Positions 42,135 through 45,707 of a stretch of 45,707 bases of DNA are shown piece after piece. The stretch is taken from positions 1-45,707 of IMG/VR virus record IMGVR_UViG_3300017917_003135; one strand, given 5' to 3'. The position numbers and the translations under genes were made by a program. Source of the DNA: a virus. Each line of letters begins with the position of its first letter. Within the stretch, counting starts at the first letter, position 1. The notes beneath the pieces are model-generated. The model saw only the letters and a program-made list of their open reading frames with translations. It was not told the DNA's origin and searched no databases.

Positions 42135-42930
42135 AATTGCAGTAAATCATTTAGTTTTAAACAAATTTAGTAAAGAACTAGATGGCTGGGGCCATCTTTT
42201 TACAGACACATCACCAACTAATGTTATATTAAACACTAACAATTTTAGATGTGAAGAATTTGTCAAAAATCATAGCGGAGAACATTTATTGTTTTCTGGA
42301 TGCTCAACGACATTTGGAATTGGCCTAGAAGAAGACGAAGTTTGGACAAAAAAATTATATAAAAAAATAAAAGAAAATAAAAAAGTTTCTGGATATTTTA
42401 ATTTAGCAATGCCAGGAACTGGATGTTTAGAGATTGTTGCTAATATATTTAAATATATTAATAAGTTTGGTAAACCAGATGCAATTTTTCTTTGCTTGCC
42501 AAATATAGAAAGAGATTATATTCAAATTAATTCAGATAATGTCAAAATGATAGATAAAGATAAAATTCTTGAACCAGAATCTTTACTTCATGGAAGATAC
42601 TTAAATAACTTTTATGAAAAATCTCTAGATGTTCTTAAAATTAACATATTTCATTATTTACTATTTTTAGAAATTTATTGTAAATCAAATAACATAAAGT
42701 TATATTATTTTTCCTGGGATTATAATTTTCCAGAAATGGATCTTGACAGATTTTTTACTTTTTCTAAAAATAGTTTTATAGATTTTTTTAAAAATAATTC
42801 AGATACGTTAATGAAAGAAAAATATTCAATAACGTCTAGAGATGATCAACATGTTGGAACGGCATTTCATCATTTTTGGTCTAATGTTTTTTATGATATT
42901 TATATAAAGGAGTGTGAAAATGTCAACTGA
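42127..42930 (+). CDS. SGNH/GDSL-like hydrolase
   Basis: The 267-residue protein overlaps the previous gene by eight bases. The first block, LLFSGCSTTFGIGLEEDEVW (Ser60 as nucleophile, in a G-x-S-x-T setting), leads to block II-type YFNLAMPGTGCLE and PDAIFLCLPNIERD with an Asn near 128. Near the C-terminus, DDQHVGTAFHHFW offers the Asp and His of the triad. This is the SGNH layout of small esterases and lipases. No signal peptide is present, so it acts inside the cell or on the particle. Similar intracellular hydrolase-like proteins occur in aquatic phages with unknown substrates. It is located just before terminase. Confidence 0.6.
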   Translation: MNKIAVNHLVLNKFSKELDGWGHLFTDTSPTNVILNTNNFRCEEFVKNHSGEHLLFSGCSTTFGIGLEEDEVWTKKLYKKIKENKKVSGYFNLAMPGTGCLEIVANIFKYINKFGKPDAIFLCLPNIERDYIQINSDNVKMIDKDKILEPESLLHGRYLNNFYEKSLDVLKINIFHYLLFLEIYCKSNNIKLYYFSWDYNFPEMDLDRFFTFSKNSFIDFFKNNSDTLMKEKYSITSRDDQHVGTAFHHFWSNVFYDIYIKECENVN

Positions 42931-43456
42931 GGCAGAGTTAGTCGAACATTTGGATCAGATCAACAAGGTTGTTGAAGAATATTTAAAAGGAAATGATCCA
43001 ACTAAAATTTCAAAAGACTTAGAAATTCCAAGAGTCAGAGTAGTTGCATTAATCAATGAGTGGAAAGTGATGGCATCAGCAAATGATGCAATTCGTGCAA
43101 GGGCAAAAGAAGCGCTTGCATCAATGGACGCACACTATGGTAAATTAATAACAAAGGCATACGAGGTTATTGACGAAGCAAGTTTAAATAATAACCTATC
43201 TGCAAAAACACAGGGCATTAAGTTGGTTGTAGATATTGAAAAGGCTAGAATTGAGATGTTACAAAAAGCAGGCCTTTTAGAGAATAAAGAGTTGGCTGAA
43301 GAAATGGTTGAAATAGAAAAACGTCAGCAGATATTAGTAGAAATTTTAAGAGATATTGCTAGCGAACATCCAGAAGTAAGAGATAAAATTATGAAAAGAT
43401 TATCTGATGTTGCAAAAGAAAATGAGGTAATCACAATTGTCCACGATGTTCAATGA
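42920..43456 (+). CDS. Terminase small subunit
   Basis: The 178-residue protein has AAAGGAG at 42907-42912, seven bases before the ATG at 42920. A GTG at 42914 is too close to it. The N-terminal HTH (DPTKISKDLEIPRVRVVALINEWK) would bind DNA, and the remainder is a helical oligomerisation region with charged heptads (EKRQQILVEILRDIASEHPEVRDKIMKRL). This is the usual shape of TerS, which recognises the DNA start site and regulates the large subunit. It is directly upstream of TerL and overlaps it by 11 bases. Confidence 0.72.
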   Translation: MSTEAELVEHLDQINKVVEEYLKGNDPTKISKDLEIPRVRVVALINEWKVMASANDAIRARAKEALASMDAHYGKLITKAYEVIDEASLNNNLSAKTQGIKLVVDIEKARIEMLQKAGLLENKELAEEMVEIEKRQQILVEILRDIASEHPEVRDKIMKRLSDVAKENEVITIVHDVQ

Positions 43457-45218
43457 TTTTTTAGAAGTACTAAAAGATAATGTTTTTGAAGAAAATCCTG
43501 TTGATGTAAAAACATTTGTTGAGTCTCCAGAATATTTAGGGCAACCGTCATTATCAGAAATACAATACAATATTGTAGAGGCAATGAGTCAAATTTATTA
43601 TAAAAAAGATCTTGAAGATCTAATGGGTACAAATCTTGGTAGCGCATATTATGACAAATATACAAAAAATGAAATTATTTTGCAATTAGGAAAAGGTAGC
43701 GGAAAAGATTTTACATCTACAGTAGGATGTGCATATTTAGTATATAAATTACTTTGCCTTAAGGATCCCTCTAGATACTTTGGCAAACCCTCTGGTGATG
43801 CTATAGATATTATTAACGTGGCTATTAATGCTCAGCAAGCAAAAAATGTTTTTTTTAAAGGTTTTAAAACAAAGATAGAATCGTCTCCATGGTTTGCAGG
43901 AAAATTTTATGCTAAGGCCGATAGTATTGAATTTAATAAATCAATTACAGTATATTCAGGTCACTCAGAAAGAGAATCTCACGAAGGTTTAAACTTAATC
44001 CTTGCAGTACTCGATGAAATTTCAGGATTTGCATCTGAAGTTGGCACTGGCAATGAACAGGGTAAAACTGCAGAAAATATTTATAAAGCATTTCGTGGTT
44101 CAGTAGATTCTCGTTTTCCAGATTTGGGAAAAGTAGCCCTACTCTCATTTCCTAGATATGTTGGAGACTTTATTTCAAAAAGATATGATGATGTTATTGC
44201 AGAAAAAGAAACTATTGAAAAACATCATAAATTTATTATTAATCCAACATTGCCAGAAGATACACCAGACAATACTTTTGAAATTTCATGGGATGAGGAT
44301 TACATAAAGTCTTATAAATTTCCAGGAGTTCTTGCTTTAAAAAAACCTACGTGGGAAGTAAATCCAACAAGAAACATTGAAGATTTTAAATTATCTTTTT
44401 TTACAGATCTTGGAGATGCAATGATGAGATTTGCTTGCAAACCCACATATTCTTCTGATGCATTTTTTAAACAAAGAGATAAATTAGAAAAATGTATGTC
44501 TTTAAGAAATCCAATAGATAATTCAAAAAAATTTGATTCTTCTTTTCAACCAGATCCAGATAAAGTATATTATGTTCATGCAGACCTTGCACAAAAACAT
44601 GACAAATGTGCGGTAGCGATTGCACATGTTGATAAATGGGTTAGCCTTCAAGTATTAAAAGATTATGAGCAGGTTGCCCCCATTGTTATTGTAGACGCAG
44701 TCGCATGGTGGGAGCCACGCACAGAAGGGCCAGTTAATTTAAGTGATGTTAAAAATTGGATTATTAATTTAAGAAGACAAGGATTTAATATAGGATTAGT
44801 ATCTTTTGACAGATGGCAATCTTTTGATATTCAAAATGAATTAAAATCTGTCGGAATTAAAACTGAAACAATATCAGTAGGCAAAAAACATTATGAAGAT
44901 TTAGCAATGCTTGTCTATGAAGAAAGAGTAGCCATGCCAATGATTCCCCTATTGCTAGATGAAATGGGCGAACTTAAAATTATTAATGATAAAAAAGTAG
45001 ATCATCCACGTAAAAAATCTAAAGACCTTGCCGATGCTGTATGCGGGGCGGTATTTGGTGCTATAAGTTTTACCCCTAAAAATATAAATCAAGAAATAGA
45101 GGTTCACACATTTAGAGATAGGCCAAAGCAAGTTGACGATAGGCCAGCAAATGTGATAGAATATAAACCTATCCCAGATGATGTAAAAGATTATCTAGAT
45201 AGATTTAATCTAATATAA
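43446..45218 (+). CDS. Terminase large subunit
   Basis: The 590-residue packaging motor has an N-terminal ATPase and C-terminal nuclease. Walker A is LGKGSGKDFTS (residues 81-91) and Walker B is LAVLDEISGF (about 186-195). The nuclease acids are in family order: Asp380 (YYVHADLAQKHDK), Asp455 (VSFDRWQS) and Asp530 (DLADAVCG). The ATG at 43446 is preferred to an in-frame TTG at 43437, as it gives a cleaner overlap with TerS. It lies at the far end of the window from the portal, as expected if the genome circularises or the window is cut from a permuted map. Confidence 0.94.
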   Translation: MFNDFLEVLKDNVFEENPVDVKTFVESPEYLGQPSLSEIQYNIVEAMSQIYYKKDLEDLMGTNLGSAYYDKYTKNEIILQLGKGSGKDFTSTVGCAYLVYKLLCLKDPSRYFGKPSGDAIDIINVAINAQQAKNVFFKGFKTKIESSPWFAGKFYAKADSIEFNKSITVYSGHSERESHEGLNLILAVLDEISGFASEVGTGNEQGKTAENIYKAFRGSVDSRFPDLGKVALLSFPRYVGDFISKRYDDVIAEKETIEKHHKFIINPTLPEDTPDNTFEISWDEDYIKSYKFPGVLALKKPTWEVNPTRNIEDFKLSFFTDLGDAMMRFACKPTYSSDAFFKQRDKLEKCMSLRNPIDNSKKFDSSFQPDPDKVYYVHADLAQKHDKCAVAIAHVDKWVSLQVLKDYEQVAPIVIVDAVAWWEPRTEGPVNLSDVKNWIINLRRQGFNIGLVSFDRWQSFDIQNELKSVGIKTETISVGKKHYEDLAMLVYEERVAMPMIPLLLDEMGELKIINDKKVDHPRKKSKDLADAVCGAVFGAISFTPKNINQEIEVHTFRDRPKQVDDRPANVIEYKPIPDDVKDYLDRFNLI

Positions 45219-45235
45219 AAGAAAATAGGAGAAAA

Positions 45236-45707
45236 ATGAATTCATTAAAGAAAATAGCACTTGTTACCGCTGCAGCGATGGCAAGCACGTTCTTTGTTGC
45301 AATTCCACAGGCTTCTGCAGCAATTAGTGGCGGATACGAATTATCTGCTTCTCTTGCTAATGGTGCTCGTGGTGTAACAGTATTATCATCTGATGCTGAC
45401 AAAGCAGAGGCTGGTGTTAATTCAGTTATTGCATTAACAACATCTGATACTCTTGCTTCAACAGCAGATGACTATGTATCGTTAGAGATTGCTGGACCTG
45501 CTATCTTTGGTGCTTATACAGCAGCAAGTAGCAATGCAGCAACACTAGCACTTACCAATCTTGGTAAGACATTTACATTTACCGCAGCAACATCAACTGC
45601 AGTAAATTTACCTTCACCAGTATTGGTTAACGTTACTGGAGCAGGCACAGTTACAATTACACAAAAGAAAAAGGTTGGATCAACCGTTTCTGTAATTGAT
45701 ATCAAAA
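45236..45707 (+). CDS. Secreted protein with Sec signal peptide, N-terminal part
   Basis: The gene runs off the right edge; 157 residues are visible. AGGAG at 45227-45231 precedes the ATG. A classical signal peptide is present: Lys5-Lys6, hydrophobic residues 7-22 (IALVTAAAMASTFFVA), and a cleavage motif ASA near residues 27-29. The mature part is a Thr/Ala/Ser-rich beta-strand chain without cysteine (ELSASLANGARGVTVLSSDADKAEAG to VSLEIAGPAIFGAYTAAS). It reads like bacterial surface or S-layer-like proteins, and is less AT-biased than the phage's other genes, suggesting host origin. A phage protein exported to the cell envelope late in infection may change the host surface. This is inference. 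Confidence 0.75.
   Translation, partial: MNSLKKIALVTAAAMASTFFVAIPQASAAISGGYELSASLANGARGVTVLSSDADKAEAGVNSVIALTTSDTLASTADDYVSLEIAGPAIFGAYTAASSNAATLALTNLGKTFTFTAATSTAVNLPSPVLVNVTGAGTVTITQKKKVGSTVSVIDIK

Noticed and set aside
1-45707. tRNA genes, integrase/attachment site, insertion sequences and a replication origin
   Set aside because: The few gaps are under 100 bases and show no cloverleaf, inverted ends or iteron cluster. No recombinase gene was found, so a lytic lifestyle is favoured but not proven.

Overview
The window is an AT-rich segment of a tailed double-stranded DNA bacteriophage with long-tailed siphovirus architecture. Every convincing gene lies on the + strand. Genes are packed tightly, usually joined by ATGA or TAATG stop/start overlaps. 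Both ends are open: the first gene lacks its 5' part and the last lacks its 3' part. I see no integrase, excisionase or lysogeny repressor, no tRNA, rRNA, CRISPR array or insertion sequence. The host cannot be read directly. Probable leaderless genes, extended -10 promoters, B12-dependent nucleotide reduction and actinophage-like small connector proteins suggest a planktonic actinobacterium. That is inference.

Layout. (1) 1-1402: an overlapping four-gene cluster with the end of a class II (adenosylcobalamin-dependent) ribonucleotide reductase, a membrane-anchored transcobalamin-like protein, a 54-residue membrane peptide and a PduO-type cobalamin adenosyltransferase. (2) 1420-5630: a degenerate 2-oxoglutarate oxygenase-like protein and a large LamG-type tail or receptor-binding protein. 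(3) 5649-13212: unknown protein, portal, prohead protease with an in-frame nested scaffold, major capsid protein, then head-tail connectors and tail terminator. (4) 13283-28803: tail tube, two paralogous tail assembly chaperones, a 2064-residue tape measure, distal tail and hub proteins, and adhesion-type minor tail proteins. (5) 28803-37339: small zinc-ribbon and HTH proteins, then DnaB helicase, DnaG primase, ssDNA-binding protein, bacterial-type DNA polymerase III alpha, RecA and a zinc-ribbon peptide. (6) 37347-42930: three related 2-oxoglutarate/Fe(II) oxygenase domains on two proteins, a PDDEXK-like nuclease, a Cas4/RecB-like Fe-S nuclease, a RuvC-like resolvase, an HTH peptide, an Nmad1-like protein and an SGNH hydrolase. 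(7) 42920-45707: terminase small and large subunits and the start of a secreted protein.

How the genes work together. The replisome (helicase, primase, SSB, C-family polymerase) and recombination set (RecA, Cas4-like nuclease, two resolvase candidates) make and process DNA. The first cluster probably supplies deoxynucleotides and secures the coenzyme B12 its reductase needs. Terminase packages DNA through the portal into the HK97-fold capsid, and the tail genes build a long tail with lectin-like adhesion domains.

Regulation is visible at several places. Intrinsic terminators follow the capsid and tail-tube genes. A recurrent TATAAT or TGnTATAAT box stands just upstream of many genes. In five cases it is 6-9 bases from a start codon with no Shine-Dalgarno sequence, as expected for leaderless transcripts. 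Shine-Dalgarno-led genes (capsid, tail tube, SSB and others) are mixed among them.
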